DNA of 64,000 bases. It comes from Gemmatimonadaceae bacterium (GTDB taxonomy: Bacteria; Gemmatimonadota; Gemmatimonadetes; Gemmatimonadales; Gemmatimonadaceae). Below are positions 19,393-28,655 of this stretch, in pieces. The notes beneath the pieces were generated by a model. That model made no database searches. It had not been told where the DNA came from and worked only from the letters and a program-made list of their open reading frames with translations. Positions within the stretch are counted from its first letter, which is position 1, and every line of letters begins with the position of its first letter. The position numbers and the translations under genes are program-made. The stretch covers positions 434,001 to 498,000 of the forward strand of contig JABAQJ010000007.1 in NCBI GenBank assembly GCA_019186945.1, written 5' to 3'.

Positions 19393-19470
19393 CGGTCAGT
19401 ACGGGGTGGCAGCGGTGCGAGTCGAGTGCCGGGGAGCAGCCGGCGTCGGTGACGCCCTCCCGTCAAGCGG

Positions 19471-20208
19471 CTACAACTCCGGCGCCGTCGTCTCCTCCAC
19501 GACGCGTCCGTCGAACAGGTGAATGCCGCGGTCCGCGTGCCGGGCGTAGCGCGGGTCGTGCGTAACCATGCAGATGGTCGCACCTCCGCGATGCAGCTCG
19601 CGCAGCAATTCCATCACTGCCTCGCCATTCGTCGAGTCGAGGTTGCCGGTCGGCTCGTCGGCAAGGAGGATTGCCGGATCGCCCGCCACTGCCCGCGCAA
19701 CGGCAACGCGTTGCTGCTGACCGCCCGATAGCTGCGACGGGTAATGTTTCATCCGATGCGACATGCCAACCCGTTCCAGCGCTTCCTGCACGCGCTTGCG
19801 TCGGTCCGCCGAGGACATCCCGCGGTATGTGAGTGGCAACTCGACGTTCTCGTAAACCGTCAGGTCGCCGATCAGGTTGAACGCCTGGAAGATGAAACCG
19901 ATCTGCCGGTTCCGTATCCGTGCCCGATCGCCTGCCGACAGGTTCGACACGTCCTCGCCGCTCAGGATGTATTTCCCTTCCGTGGGCGTGTCCAGCAGCC
20001 CCAGGATCGACAGAAGCGTCGTCTTGCCGCATCCGGAAGGTCCCGCGATCGCGATGTATTCGCCGGGACGAATCTCGAGATGCACGTCGGCGAGCGCATG
20101 CGTTTCTACCTCGTCCGTATAGAAGATCTTCTTGATTCCCTGCATCGAGATCAGCGGTTCGGCAACGGCTGTAGAGCTGTCGGGAGCGAAATCCTTTGGG
20201 CTGGTCAC
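19471..20208 (-). CDS. ABC transporter ATPase, MacB/LolD type
   Basis: 245 residues with Walker [11 protein letters not shown] loop [17 protein letters not shown], canonical signature [14 protein letters not shown], Walker [11 protein letters not shown] loop NLDS and H-loop VTHD. The ATG overlaps the TGA of the membrane-fusion gene by four bases, so the two are translationally coupled. It sits directly ahead of the ADOP permeases and is the most likely motor for them. Its canonical signature contrasts with the second ATPase at 13639-14376. Confidence 0.9.
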   Translation of the reverse strand: MTSPKDFAPDSSTAVAEPLISMQGIKKIFYTDEVETHALADVHLEIRPGEYIAIAGPSGCGKTTLLSILGLLDTPTEGKYILSGEDVSNLSAGDRARIRNRQIGFIFQAFNLIGDLTVYENVELPLTYRGMSSADRRKRVQEALERVGMSHRMKHYPSQLSGGQQQRVAVARAVAGDPAILLADEPTGNLDSTNGEAVMELLRELHRGGATICMVTHDPRYARHADRGIHLFDGRVVEETTAPEL

Positions 20209-21452
20209 TGGAGTCTCACCTTGTTGGACGTGTCATAGCGGGACATATCGGAAACGATCACCTTGTCCCCGGCCTGTAGTCCTGAGACAACCACAATGGT
20301 CGTCACGGACGCTCTTCCCAACCGTACGTTCACCCGCGATGCGGTCCTTGCATCCCGGTCCAGCTTGAAGAGCCCGACCGTGCTCTCCGGTTGGCCGTAG
20401 GCGGGTCTGGTCACGAACAGCACCTGGTCCAGACGCTCGATCTCGATCGTGCCGTCGACACTCAGGTCGGGACGCGCACCTTTCGGGAGCTCGCCCTCCA
20501 GGGCGACATCCACTGTAACGGTACCGTTCACGGCTGCTGGATCGGTTCGAATGACGCGCCCCAGTACGATCCCGTTTCGCGTGTCGATCGTTGCCTTCTG
20601 GCCGATCGCCACATCCTTCGCCTGCGTCTCCGGGACACGGAGCACCGCCTTCAGGCGGCCTGGTTGTGCCACGGTCGCCAGCGTTTGCCCGGGGACGACC
20701 CATTGTCCGAGTTCGAGCGTCAGCTGCTGCAACACGCCGTCCAGCCCGGCCGTTACCTGCATCGATCGAACCCGCTCATCCTGAAACCGCGCGATTGCAA
20801 CGAGGCGTTCCAGATTCGCCTTGGCCTTCCCGATCTGCTCGTCCATCGCCGATGTCATGAGGTCGAGCCGCTTCTGTTCCAAGTCGAGTCGCGTGTCGAG
20901 TTCCGCGGCCGTCTCCCGTGCGCGCTTGATGTCGTTTGCCGAGCCCAGACCGCGCTTTTCCAGCGCATCCTGCGTCTCGGCGTCGCGCAGCGCCTGCGCA
21001 CGCTGCGACTTGAGCGTGGCGATCTGTGCAGCCTGGGTCAGTCGTGCGCCTTCCAGATTGGTTCGCAGGGTGACCAGTTCCTGCTCCGCTTGCGTCACCT
21101 GGCGCTGCGCTTCGAGTGCCTGCAGCTGTACCTCAGGATTGCTGAGTTCCAGGATCACGGTTCCGGCCATGACTGTCGCGCCTGGACGCAGCGGCCGGGC
21201 CTCGACGCGTCCCGCCGTGACAGCTGCCACGTACCTGATGTTCTCGGGGATTAGCGTTCCCGGCGCTCGGACCTGGACGGTCATCGTGCCGCGCTGCACG
21301 GAATCGATTACGAGTTCCGCCTCCGGGACGGAAGGCGGTCGCGCCTCCAGTCGTGACAGCGCGAGCGTCAGGATGCCGACAAACGCGACGGCCAACGCGA
21401 TGGCGACGTTGCGCTTGGTCTTCTTGGGCGGCTCTCGTTTGATATCGACCAA
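20205..21452 (-). CDS. Periplasmic membrane-fusion (adaptor) protein, HlyD/RND type
   Basis: 415 residues. An N-terminal anchor helix (about 15-34) is followed by a first biotinyl-lipoyl half, then a long alpha-helical hairpin rich in Gln/Glu/Ala/Arg (about 105-235). The second lipoyl half (MQVTAGLDGVLQQLTLELGQWVVPGQTLATV) and beta-barrel domains complete the protein. It is the adaptor that links inner-membrane MacB-type pumps to an outer-membrane channel; no TolC gene is nearby. It is the first gene of the block: adaptor, ATPase, permease, permease, ATPase, regulator, kinase. Confidence 0.9.
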   Translation of the reverse strand: MVDIKREPPKKTKRNVAIALAVAFVGILTLALSRLEARPPSVPEAELVIDSVQRGTMTVQVRAPGTLIPENIRYVAAVTAGRVEARPLRPGATVMAGTVILELSNPEVQLQALEAQRQVTQAEQELVTLRTNLEGARLTQAAQIATLKSQRAQALRDAETQDALEKRGLGSANDIKRARETAAELDTRLDLEQKRLDLMTSAMDEQIGKAKANLERLVAIARFQDERVRSMQVTAGLDGVLQQLTLELGQWVVPGQTLATVAQPGRLKAVLRVPETQAKDVAIGQKATIDTRNGIVLGRVIRTDPAAVNGTVTVDVALEGELPKGARPDLSVDGTIEIERLDQVLFVTRPAYGQPESTVGLFKLDRDARTASRVNVRLGRASVTTIVVVSGLQAGDKVIVSDMSRYDTSNKVRLQ

Positions 21453-21731
21453 GGTCAGCGATCTCGAAACAGGTTTTCAGGCCCCGCTCACGTCGCGAGT
21501 CGATCCGGCAACCGAGCCTGGGGAAGCCGCGACTCGCTCCTGCCTCTACCGGACTAGTCGACTCAAGGACGGGGGCCGGTGTTCTGGCCTATGGGAATTG
21601 CACCGCGAAGCAATGAAAGCTGTGTGCCAGGACGGCAAGCTTCGCTAAGCTGTTTCTCGATCCCCTGTTACGTGTTGCTCATCGTTGTGAGCCGGGGAGA
21701 AAGCCGGCGCGATACCGGGACCGGTAGTCCC
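21453..21731. other. Intergenic region upstream of the transporter block
   Basis: This stretch has no convincing reading frame. It should hold the promoter of the adaptor gene on the minus strand. A small stem GCTCA-TCGTTG-TGAGC lies near 21675-21690. The only promoter-like feature I can point to is the weak sigma-54-like site annotated separately. Confidence 0.5.
21614..21629 (-). promoter_or_regulatory. Weak sigma-54-like promoter candidate
   Basis: On the minus strand: TGGCAC-ACAGC-TTTCA, with the spacing of a -24/-12 promoter. The strongly conserved GC of the -12 element is TC here, so the match is imperfect. It is considered only because the block encodes an NtrC-type regulator. About 160 nt before the adaptor gene. 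Confidence 0.2.
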
Positions 21732-21758
21732 AAAAACGGACACTGCTGTTCGGCAGTG
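21732..21758 (-). terminator. Rho-independent terminator of the NlpC/P60 gene
   Basis: On the minus strand: CACTGC-CGAACA-GCAGTG followed by TCCG and five T residues, starting 26 nt after the stop codon. It supports a real minus-strand transcript here. Confidence 0.7.
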
Positions 21759-21784
21759 GCTCGGAGCGCTTGGTCGCGCGTCCG

Positions 21785-22423
21785 CTACTTGATCAGAGAG
21801 TCGGCGGGAAAGGGATTCACAACCGCGAGCAGGCTCCGCGCGCCAATCCAGCGCCGTCGGAACCAGCTGTTCTCGCTCTCCATCGAAGACTCAATGACGC
21901 GCCGCTTGCTGGTACTGGCGTGAATGACGCGCCCGTCACCGGCGTAGATGCCAATGTGGGTGACCCGTTTGCCGCGGCCGAATGAAATTATGTCGCCGGG
22001 CCTGAGTGCTCCGGTATCCCTTGATAACAGCGCCCCCACCAGCGACTGCTCGCGAGCAGTCCGCGGGAGGTCCAAGTGCAGTGCTGCCAACACATAGCGT
22101 ACGAGCCCACTGCAATCGAATGCCTTGCCCGGCGACTGCGCGCCTAATCGGTAGGGCGTACCGATTTGTGCTCGTGCGAGCGCGACGATCGAATCGCGCA
22201 GCGCGACCTCGTGATCGATCGACTCTGCCAGGATTGGCGCCCGCGTCGCGGCCGAAAGTCCTTCGACCTTGGCATTCAGGCTATCGCGAAGACGCTGCGC
22301 GGATTCCGAGAACGCCGTGAACGGCTTCTTGCGGACTGCTTTCTCCGATCCCTGTCCTTCCGCCGACGACGGAAGCAGAGCGCAGGAGAGCAGGATAACG
22401 GCGACCGAGCGGTGGAGACGAAT
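21785..22423 (-). CDS. NlpC/P60 cell-wall peptidase, no normal start codon
   Basis: The frame encodes a signal-like segment (LHRSVAVILLSCALLPSSAEG), a charged helical linker (FTAFSESAQRLRDSLNAKVEGL) and a complete NlpC/P60 domain. The domain has ARAQIGTPYRLGAQSP, catalytic Cys in FDCSGLVRYV and His in VTHIGIYAGDGRVIHAS. These enzymes cut D-Glu to diaminopimelate peptide bonds in peptidoglycan. Between the upstream stop at 22622 and 22093 there is no in-frame ATG, GTG or TTG; 22093 lies inside the domain just after the catalytic Cys. I placed the start at an ATT before the signal segment. A one-base shift in the G-rich stretch near 22424-22445 joining a GTG start at 22494 is an equally good explanation. 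Confidence 0.7.
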   Translation of the reverse strand: MRLHRSVAVILLSCALLPSSAEGQGSEKAVRKKPFTAFSESAQRLRDSLNAKVEGLSAATRAPILAESIDHEVALRDSIVALARAQIGTPYRLGAQSPGKAFDCSGLVRYVLAALHLDLPRTAREQSLVGALLSRDTGALRPGDIISFGRGKRVTHIGIYAGDGRVIHASTSKRRVIESSMESENSWFRRRWIGARSLLAVVNPFPADSLIK

Positions 22424-22621
22424 GGGGCGAGGGGCTGGAGGGACGGCAGTGAAGGTAAGCCGGAACGGGAGATGGGGAAGTGGGCGCGCGTCACAATGGC
22501 GCTCGGATTCCGGATGGCGCCGTGCCGTGTTGCCGCAGGAAAAAGCGACGATCCGTGGCCCGGCGATGCGCCGTCGGCCGACTTGCCCCGCGACCAGGCG
22601 TTGTGGGTCGCGGCAGCTCAG

Positions 22622-22981
22622 CTACCCGTGGATGATGCAGCCCGAGCCTTCAGTCTCGGACAACTCGATGGATGTAAGGTCGGGGAGCGACGGCTTGAGG
22701 GCGGTCCAGATCCACGATGCCACTAATTCGCTCGTCGGGTTCTCGAGACCGGGGATCTCGTTCAGGAAGCGATGGTCCAGTTGCTGGCGGACAGGCTCGA
22801 CGGCGCTGGCTATCGTGGCGAAGTCCATGATCCAGCCTGTGACCGGGTCGATGCGGCCGGCGACGGTGATCCTGGCCCGGAAGGAGTGGCCATGCAGTCG
22901 TGCACAGGGATGCACGGCCGGAACGTTAGGCAGCGCGTGGGCCGCCTCGAACCGGAACTCGTAGTAAATCGCGGTCGTCAC
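22622..22981 (-). CDS. queD: 6-carboxy-5,6,7,8-tetrahydropterin synthase
   Basis: 119 residues. Zn-binding and catalytic residues are visible: FEAAHAL near the N-terminus, CARLHGHSF (Cys nucleophile and two Zn histidines), and a C-terminal glutamate in ELSETEGSG. It converts 7,8-dihydroneopterin triphosphate to 6-carboxytetrahydropterin, the first committed step towards queuosine and archaeosine bases. The GTG start at 22981 overlaps the queE stop (GTGA); the longer reading starting at 23023 would overlap queE more. Last gene of queC-queE-queD. A CGTTAGGC motif lies inside. Confidence 0.92.
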   Translation of the reverse strand: MTTAIYYEFRFEAAHALPNVPAVHPCARLHGHSFRARITVAGRIDPVTGWIMDFATIASAVEPVRQQLDHRFLNEIPGLENPTSELVASWIWTALKPSLPDLTSIELSETEGSGCIIHG

Positions 22982-23610
22982 CGGATACCGAGGTGTTTGT
23001 GGGTTTGCAGGGACAACCTCCACTGCGGGTGGGCGAGGCAGTACTGCACGGCGGCAGCGGTGTTGGCAGCCAGGTCAGGACCGTCCATCGGTTGGAGGTA
23101 GAAGCGCGTGAAGTCGAAGTCCCCGAAGCGCTCGGGCATGGCGTCGAGCTGCGGAAACACGAGTTTGAGTTCGTCGCCTTTGCTGAGGATGACAGGGGCT
23201 GAGGATTTCGGGCTCACACATGTCCAGTCGATGTTTGGCGGCGCCGGCCGTGTCCCGTTCGTTTCGATGGCTACCTCGAACCCGGCGGCGTGAAAGGCAT
23301 TCACAAGAGGCGTGTCCATCTGCAGCAGCGGTTCGCCGCCGGTGCACACCACGCAGGGTGTTCCGCCGCCCGCCTTGGGCCACAGCCGTCCGACGGCGGC
23401 GGCGAGCTCGGTCGCCGAGTCAAACCGGCCGCCATCCGGACCGACGCCGACGAAGTCCGTGTCGCAGAACCGGCAGACGGCGGTCGTCCGGTCGCGCTCG
23501 ATCCCTGTCCAGAGGTTGCAGCCGCTGAAGCGGCAGAACACTACGGGCCGCCCGGCCTGCGCGCCCTCGCCCTGCAGCGAGTAGAAGATCTCCTTGACGG
23601 TGTAGGTCAC
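22978..23610 (-). CDS. queE: 7-carboxy-7-deazaguanine synthase
   Basis: 210 residues from a GTG start overlapping the queC stop (GTGA). The radical-SAM cluster is the long QueE form: FSGCNLWTG, then VCRFCDTDF, with an insert between the first and second cysteines as in the Burkholderia-type enzyme. SAM-binding [14 protein letters not shown] and the C-terminal QPMDGP are present. It rearranges 6-carboxytetrahydropterin to 7-carboxy-7-deazaguanine using S-adenosylmethionine and Mg2+. The chain is coupled to both neighbours by 4-nt overlaps. A longer open reading upstream runs through queC in another frame and is a shadow. Confidence 0.92.
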   Translation of the reverse strand: MTYTVKEIFYSLQGEGAQAGRPVVFCRFSGCNLWTGIERDRTTAVCRFCDTDFVGVGPDGGRFDSATELAAAVGRLWPKAGGGTPCVVCTGGEPLLQMDTPLVNAFHAAGFEVAIETNGTRPAPPNIDWTCVSPKSSAPVILSKGDELKLVFPQLDAMPERFGDFDFTRFYLQPMDGPDLAANTAAAVQYCLAHPQWRLSLQTHKHLGIR

Positions 23611-24314
23611 GCGGTTGCGTAGCGGATGGGATCCTGCCTGCCGGCTTCGGCGAACCCCTTGAGCCGGAGCAGGCAGGCATCGCACCGGCCGCACGCGATG
23701 CCCGCCGGCAGCGGGTCGTAGCAGCTGGTGGTCAGCGCGTAATCGACGCCTAACGAGATACCCAGCCGGACGATCTCGGCCTTGGACAAGTCGATCAGGG
23801 GCGCGCGGATCGCGATGGAGCGCCCGTTCTCCACGGCGGCCTTCGTCGCAAGGTTCGCCATCCGCTCGAACGCCGCAATGAACTCCGGTCGGCAGTCGGG
23901 ATATCCCGAGTAATCCAGCGCGTTGACGCCAAGGTAGATCGCTCTCGCGTCCAGCACTTCCGCCCAGGCGAGAGCGTACGAAAGAAAAATCGTATTTCGC
24001 GCTGGCACGTACGTGACCGGGATTCCTGCGCGCACCGCGGAAAGATCGCGATCCTTCGGTACGGCCAGATCCGATGTGAGCGCAGATCCACCGAACACGC
24101 GGACGTCGATGTCGCAAACCACGTGTTCGGCGACGCGTGCGTCCGTTGCGACTCGACGTGCGGCGTCCACCTCGACGGCGTGTCGCTGGCCATACTGAAA
24201 CGTGAGCGCGTGTATCGCGAACCCGTCGCGTGCGGCTATCGCAAGGAGCGTCGTGGAGTCGAGGCCGCCACTCAACAGCAGTACGGCTCGGGGCAGGGTA
24301 TCGGGCGGATGCAC
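23607..24314 (-). CDS. queC: 7-cyano-7-deazaguanine (preQ0) synthase
   Basis: 235 residues. The ATP-pyrophosphatase loop is [10 protein letters not shown] (about 13-22). Conserved [15 protein letters not shown] and [17 protein letters not shown] follow. The C-terminal Zn site is TSCYDP with [10 protein letters not shown]. It turns 7-carboxy-7-deazaguanine and ammonia into preQ0 with ATP. First gene of the operon. queF and tgt are not in the window, so whether the end product is queuosine in tRNA or a DNA modification cannot be decided here. A CGTTAGGC motif is inside. Confidence 0.94.
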   Translation of the reverse strand: MHPPDTLPRAVLLLSGGLDSTTLLAIAARDGFAIHALTFQYGQRHAVEVDAARRVATDARVAEHVVCDIDVRVFGGSALTSDLAVPKDRDLSAVRAGIPVTYVPARNTIFLSYALAWAEVLDARAIYLGVNALDYSGYPDCRPEFIAAFERMANLATKAAVENGRSIAIRAPLIDLSKAEIVRLGISLGVDYALTTSCYDPLPAGIACGRCDACLLRLKGFAEAGRQDPIRYATA

Positions 24315-24401
24315 GGCAGCGGCTATCGTGTTATCGTCGGGAAGGTAGCCGCGTCCTCGCTCGCGCGGTATGCACCGAAGCCACCCTCATCCGCTCGATC
24401 C

Positions 24402-25292
24402 ATGCTGGCTCCTCCACGCTCATCGTGGCGCGCGGTCGCATCGTTGGCCTTCGCGATTGCGTGTACCGGTTCCGGAACACGCGCGCCGTCGGTTGCTGTC
24501 GCTCCCACTCCCCCACCGATAGTGGACGGACGAGGCGTGTTGCATGCGATGCACGCGCGCTATGCGGGGAAATGGTTTTCCACTCTCAGTTTTTCGCAGC
24601 GCACGACTACCTACGCGACATCGGGACGTGAAACCAGGGGAATCTGGAACGAATACCTTGCCGTGCCCGGGAGGCTCCGTATCGACTACCTCCCGCTCAG
24701 CGAACAGAGCGGCGTCTTGTACGCGGGAAACCGCATCCACTCGTTCCTGAACGGAAAACCGGCGGCGTCGGAGGATGGATGGAATCCGCTGCTGATTCTC
24801 ATCGCCGATGTCTACGCACAGTCGGTTGACACCTCGGCGTGGCAGCTCGACTCGCTGGGCTTCGACGTCTCACTCGTCAGGCAGGACACAGTCGGCGGGA
24901 AGGCGATGTGGGTGGTCGGCGTGGCGACGGCGGACACGACCGAGCGGCAATTCTGGGTTGATGCTGACAGCCTGCTGGTGCGGCGCGTAATCCAGCGACA
25001 GCGATCGGCCACCCGCCAGTCCGTCACCGACATCCGCCTGGAGCGCTACACGGACGTTGGTGGATATCCCGTCGCCTTCGAGATCCTGTTCCATCGTGAC
25101 GGGCGGCTCTATTTCAAGGAAGAATACTTCGACGTGAAAGCGAACATTCCGCTCGCGCCCGCGATTTTCGATCCGGCGCAGTGGGTCGCCAGTCAGGTGA
25201 GGCCGGAGCCGGCGCCTCAGGACCGGTTAGGCAGTTCGCCGCCGACACGGTTAATGCCTGTGTCGTTTGTCACTCGCCCCGAGGCGCGATAA
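24402..25292 (+). CDS. LolA-fold lipoprotein
   Basis: 296 residues. The start at 24402 gives a clean lipoprotein signal with lipobox AIAC. The mature part fits a LolA-like half-barrel: an opening helix (VLHAMHARYAGKWFSTLSFSQRT), strands ETRGIWNEYLAVPGRLRIDYLP and GVLYAGNRIHSFLNG, then KAMWVVGVATADTTERQFWVDADSLLVRR and GYPVAFEILFHRDGRLYFKEEYFDVKAN. Such proteins carry lipids or lipoproteins between membranes or bind hydrophobic ligands. The last base of its TAA is the first base of the next ATG, so it is coupled to the propeller/amidohydrolase gene. Confidence 0.75.
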   Translation: MLAPPRSSWRAVASLAFAIACTGSGTRAPSVAVAPTPPPIVDGRGVLHAMHARYAGKWFSTLSFSQRTTTYATSGRETRGIWNEYLAVPGRLRIDYLPLSEQSGVLYAGNRIHSFLNGKPAASEDGWNPLLILIADVYAQSVDTSAWQLDSLGFDVSLVRQDTVGGKAMWVVGVATADTTERQFWVDADSLLVRRVIQRQRSATRQSVTDIRLERYTDVGGYPVAFEILFHRDGRLYFKEEYFDVKANIPLAPAIFDPAQWVASQVRPEPAPQDRLGSSPPTRLMPVSFVTRPEAR

Positions 25293-28200
25293 TGTCCCGT
25301 CAACGCCCATCATCGGATTGCATGCCGAACTTCGTCCCGCTCCTCCGCATCGCCGCGTCGCTCGCCGTGCTTCCCCTGTCGATCGAGGCGCAGGGGGCAG
25401 GCGCAGTCACGACGTGGGACGTCACGCAGCCACGCGGTCGCACCCGTGAGATCGCTTTCACCACGACCGAAGGAACATGGATGTCGGTGGACGTTTCGCC
25501 CGACGGCCAATGGCTGGTGTTTGACCTCCTCGGCCATATCTACAGGGTTAGTGCGAGCGGAGGTGAGGCAACGTCGCTCACCCAGTCGAGCGGGATCGCG
25601 ATCAACGCGCACCCACGCATCTCTCCCGATGGATCGCTGATCGCCTTCATCAGCGATCGCCGAGGGCAGAACAACCTGTGGGTGATGAACGCCGACGGCA
25701 GCAACCCGCGTCCTGTCTTCACGGAGAACTACGTTCGTGCCGTGACGCCCGCGTGGAGCGCCGACGGGCAGTTCATTGTTGTACAACGCTCCCAGCTACC
25801 GCAGGGCGGCCAGCCGGGAGGAAGCGGCAGCGGCATCTGGATGTACCACAAGGACGGCGGTTCCGGCGTCGAGTTGCTGCCCAACTCGCGGCAGGCGGGA
25901 AGCTGGCCTTCGCTCTCGCGCGACGGTCGCTATCTCTATTTCCAGGTTACCAACCAGGGCGCGAACCAGGCCGGCTATGGAGGGCGAGGCGATTTCCTCA
26001 GCGGTTCGGTTCAGGTCCGACGAATGGACATTCGCTCCGGTGAGCTCTCGGCTATCTCCTACGGGGAGCAGTCGCAGCAGGTGCAGACGTCGAGCGGAGG
26101 CATGGGCGCTCCGGAAATCTCGCCCGACGGCAAGTGGCTGGCCTTCGTCCGCCGCATTCCTGACGGCACGATCACGTGGAAGGGACATGCCTTCGGTCCG
26201 CGCTCGGCACTCTGGTTACGCAACCTCGAGACAGGCCAGGAGCGACTGGCCATGGATCCCGTCGAGCAGGACATCTTCGAGGGCGGTAAGGTGCTTCGCG
26301 CGTTCCCCGGATACGCCTGGAGCAGGGATGGCGCGGCGATCTACATCTCCCGGGGAGGGAAACTGAATCGACTGGATGTCGCCACTGGTACGGTAACTAA
26401 CATCCCTTTCTCCGCTCGAGTGCAGCGCACGATCTCGGAATTGGCGAACACGCAGACGAGGCAGGCAGACGATCCTTTCCCGGTTCGTTTCACGAGATGG
26501 CAGAGCGCATCGCCGGACGGTCGTCGCCTCGCATTCCAGGCTGTCGGGCGCGTGTGGGTGATGGATTTGCCGAACGGCGCGCCACGTCGCCTGACGCCCG
26601 ATACGTTCGTGCCGTTCGAGTACGCTCCGTCCTGGTCCCCGGACGGACAGTGGATCGCGTTCACGAGCTGGGAAGACACCGTTAGCGGCCACCTGTGGAA
26701 AGTGCGGTCGGAGGGAGGACAGCCCGAGCGCCTGACGAGGCAGTCCGGCGAGTACATCCACCCGTCGTGGAGTCCCGATGGGTCGGAGATCGTGCTGTCG
26801 CGGGGCGCTGGCGAGTCTCGTCACGGGCGTGGCGTCGTCTGGAACCAGTTCTGGGATCTGGTCAGGGTGAGCGCGGCCGGTGGCGAAGCGCAATTCGTCG
26901 TGCGCGTGGCCAATAGTTCCGATGCTGGCGGAGGCAGCACGTTCAACAACGTGCGCAACCAGATCGTGCGCGCCACATACGGTCCCGATGGCCGCATCTT
27001 TTATCCGCACTTGGCGACGTCCGGTCAGGCACTCGAGAGCGTGCTCTATTCGGTGCGCACGGATGGCTCCGATCGACGCTCGCACGTGACGTTCCCCTTC
27101 GCCGACGAGATCACCGTTTCGCCCGACGGAAAATGGGTGGCGTTCCAGGAAGGGGATAACGTCTGGGTGAGCCCGTTCCCGTACACCGGCACCGGCGGCG
27201 CTGCCTTACGGATCGACCGGAATCGCCCCCGTATCCCGACCACACGCCTGACGAGCGAAGGCGGCCTCTTCCCAACATGGCGGAACAGCACGACGCTCGA
27301 CTATGGAAGCGCTGACCGCTTCTATTCGTACTCCGTCACGACAAGACGGGCGGACACGACACACATCGCGCTCGCGGTTCCGCGCGACATTCCGTCGGGG
27401 GCCGTGGCATTCACCAATGCCCGGATCGTCACGCTCAATCGACGAGCGATCGTCAACGGAACGTTGCTGGTGCGCGGCAATCGCATCGCCTGCGTCGGTC
27501 GCTGCGCCATTCCCGGCGGTACGCGCACCTTCAACGCCAGCGGGAAGACGATCATCCCCGGCTTCATTGACGTGCACTCGCACAACTATCGCGAGCACCG
27601 CGGGATCATTCCGCAACAGAACTACGAAGGAGCGATCTTCCTTGCGTATGGCGTTACCACAACGATGGATCCATCGATGTGGTCGCAGAATCTCTTCCCG
27701 ACTGCGGAGATGGTCGAGGCCGGGCTGGTGGTCGGGCCGCGGGTGTACTCGACGGGCGATCCGCTATATGCGGGCGATGGGTCGCGACAGGAGGACTTTA
27801 CCAGCGCCGCTCTCGCCGAATCCGGGATCCTCAAGCTGAAACACTGGGGAGCCGTGTCGCTCAAGCAATACCAGCAGCCGCGCCGGGATCAGCGACAATG
27901 GGTGATGGAAGCGGCCCGCAAGTACGGGTTGCAGGTGACGGCGGAGAACGGCGACCTCGAGTACACCCTGGGGATGATCATGGATGGTCACACGGGGTTC
28001 GAGCACCCGATGTCGTATACGCCCATGTACGGGGACGTCACGACCTTCTTCGGGAAGGCCCAGGCGACGTATTCGCCGACATTCATGGTCGCGGGTCCGG
28101 GGCCATGGAACGAGGAGTACTGGTACCAGGAGAGCGAGGTCTGGAAGGATGCCAAGACCCGGCGCTTCATGCCGTGGGTGACCTACGTGCCCCAGACCAG

Positions 28201-28648
28201 GCGGCGGTACTTGCGCCCGGAAACCGACTACTCGTTCCCCTGGATCGCCCAGGGGATGGCTGACGTGATTGCCGCTGGCGGGTATGGCGCGATTGGCGCG
28301 CACGGACAGCACAACGGCCTCGGTTCGCACTGGGAAACGTGGATGGCAGCATCGGCCACGGGGCCGATGGGTGCGCTCGAGGTGGCGTCGCTGCACGGCG
28401 CCCGCTTCATCGGCAAGGAGCAGGACCTGGGTTCGATCGAAGTGGGCAAGCTGGCGGACTTCATGGTGCTCAACAGCAACCCACTCGACAACATCCGCAA
28501 CACCACGGATATCCGGTACGTGGTGAAGGGCGGTGTAGTCTACGATGACGACACGCTCGACGAGGTGTGGCCCCGGGCGCGGTCGTACGGCACTCCGTAC
28601 TGGCTGATGCCCGACGCCCTCAAGGCGGACGTCAAGGCAGTGCGATAG
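25292..28648 (+). CDS. Exported amidohydrolase fused to TolB-like WD40 propellers
   Basis: 1118 residues. A signal peptide (LLRIAASLAVLPLSIEAQG) is followed by two stacked propellers of PD40/TolB type (SVDVSPDGQWLVFDLLGHIYRVS, ISPDGSLIAFISDRRGQNNLW, WSPDGQWIAFTSWED, VSPDGKWVAFQEGDNVW). A metal-dependent amidohydrolase domain occupies about 710-1118: GFIDVHSHNYREHRG, then His in ENGDLEYTLGMIMDGHTGFEHPM, GAHGQHNGLGSHWE and the C-terminal VASLHGARFIGKEQDLGSIEVGKLADFMVL. The propeller probably gates or positions peptide-like substrates for the hydrolase in the periplasm; the substrate is unknown. An alternative start at 25322 gives a more typical signal peptide. Confidence 0.88.
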   Translation: MSRQRPSSDCMPNFVPLLRIAASLAVLPLSIEAQGAGAVTTWDVTQPRGRTREIAFTTTEGTWMSVDVSPDGQWLVFDLLGHIYRVSASGGEATSLTQSSGIAINAHPRISPDGSLIAFISDRRGQNNLWVMNADGSNPRPVFTENYVRAVTPAWSADGQFIVVQRSQLPQGGQPGGSGSGIWMYHKDGGSGVELLPNSRQAGSWPSLSRDGRYLYFQVTNQGANQAGYGGRGDFLSGSVQVRRMDIRSGELSAISYGEQSQQVQTSSGGMGAPEISPDGKWLAFVRRIPDGTITWKGHAFGPRSALWLRNLETGQERLAMDPVEQDIFEGGKVLRAFPGYAWSRDGAAIYISRGGKLNRLDVATGTVTNIPFSARVQRTISELANTQTRQADDPFPVRFTRWQSASPDGRRLAFQAVGRVWVMDLPNGAPRRLTPDTFVPFEYAPSWSPDGQWIAFTSWEDTVSGHLWKVRSEGGQPERLTRQSGEYIHPSWSPDGSEIVLSRGAGESRHGRGVVWNQFWDLVRVSAAGGEAQFVVRVANSSDAGGGSTFNNVRNQIVRATYGPDGRIFYPHLATSGQALESVLYSVRTDGSDRRSHVTFPFADEITVSPDGKWVAFQEGDNVWVSPFPYTGTGGAALRIDRNRPRIPTTRLTSEGGLFPTWRNSTTLDYGSADRFYSYSVTTRRADTTHIALAVPRDIPSGAVAFTNARIVTLNRRAIVNGTLLVRGNRIACVGRCAIPGGTRTFNASGKTIIPGFIDVHSHNYREHRGIIPQQNYEGAIFLAYGVTTTMDPSMWSQNLFPTAEMVEAGLVVGPRVYSTGDPLYAGDGSRQEDFTSAALAESGILKLKHWGAVSLKQYQQPRRDQRQWVMEAARKYGLQVTAENGDLEYTLGMIMDGHTGFEHPMSYTPMYGDVTTFFGKAQATYSPTFMVAGPGPWNEEYWYQESEVWKDAKTRRFMPWVTYVPQTRRRYLRPETDYSFPWIAQGMADVIAAGGYGAIGAHGQHNGLGSHWETWMAASATGPMGALEVASLHGARFIGKEQDLGSIEVGKLADFMVLNSNPLDNIRNTTDIRYVVKGGVVYDDDTLDEVWPRARSYGTPYWLMPDALKADVKAVR

Positions 28649-28655
28649 GGCGCGG

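Noticed and set aside
21606-21626. A second sigma-54-like reading TGGCAC ... TTGC on the minus strand upstream of the adaptor gene.
   Set aside because: The two elements are ten bases apart instead of five, which is incompatible with sigma-54 spacing.
22978-24117. A 379-codon minus-strand frame covering queE and part of queC.
   Set aside because: Only its last 210 codons match QueE; the upstream part reads queC in the wrong frame. The GTG at 23610 is the real start.
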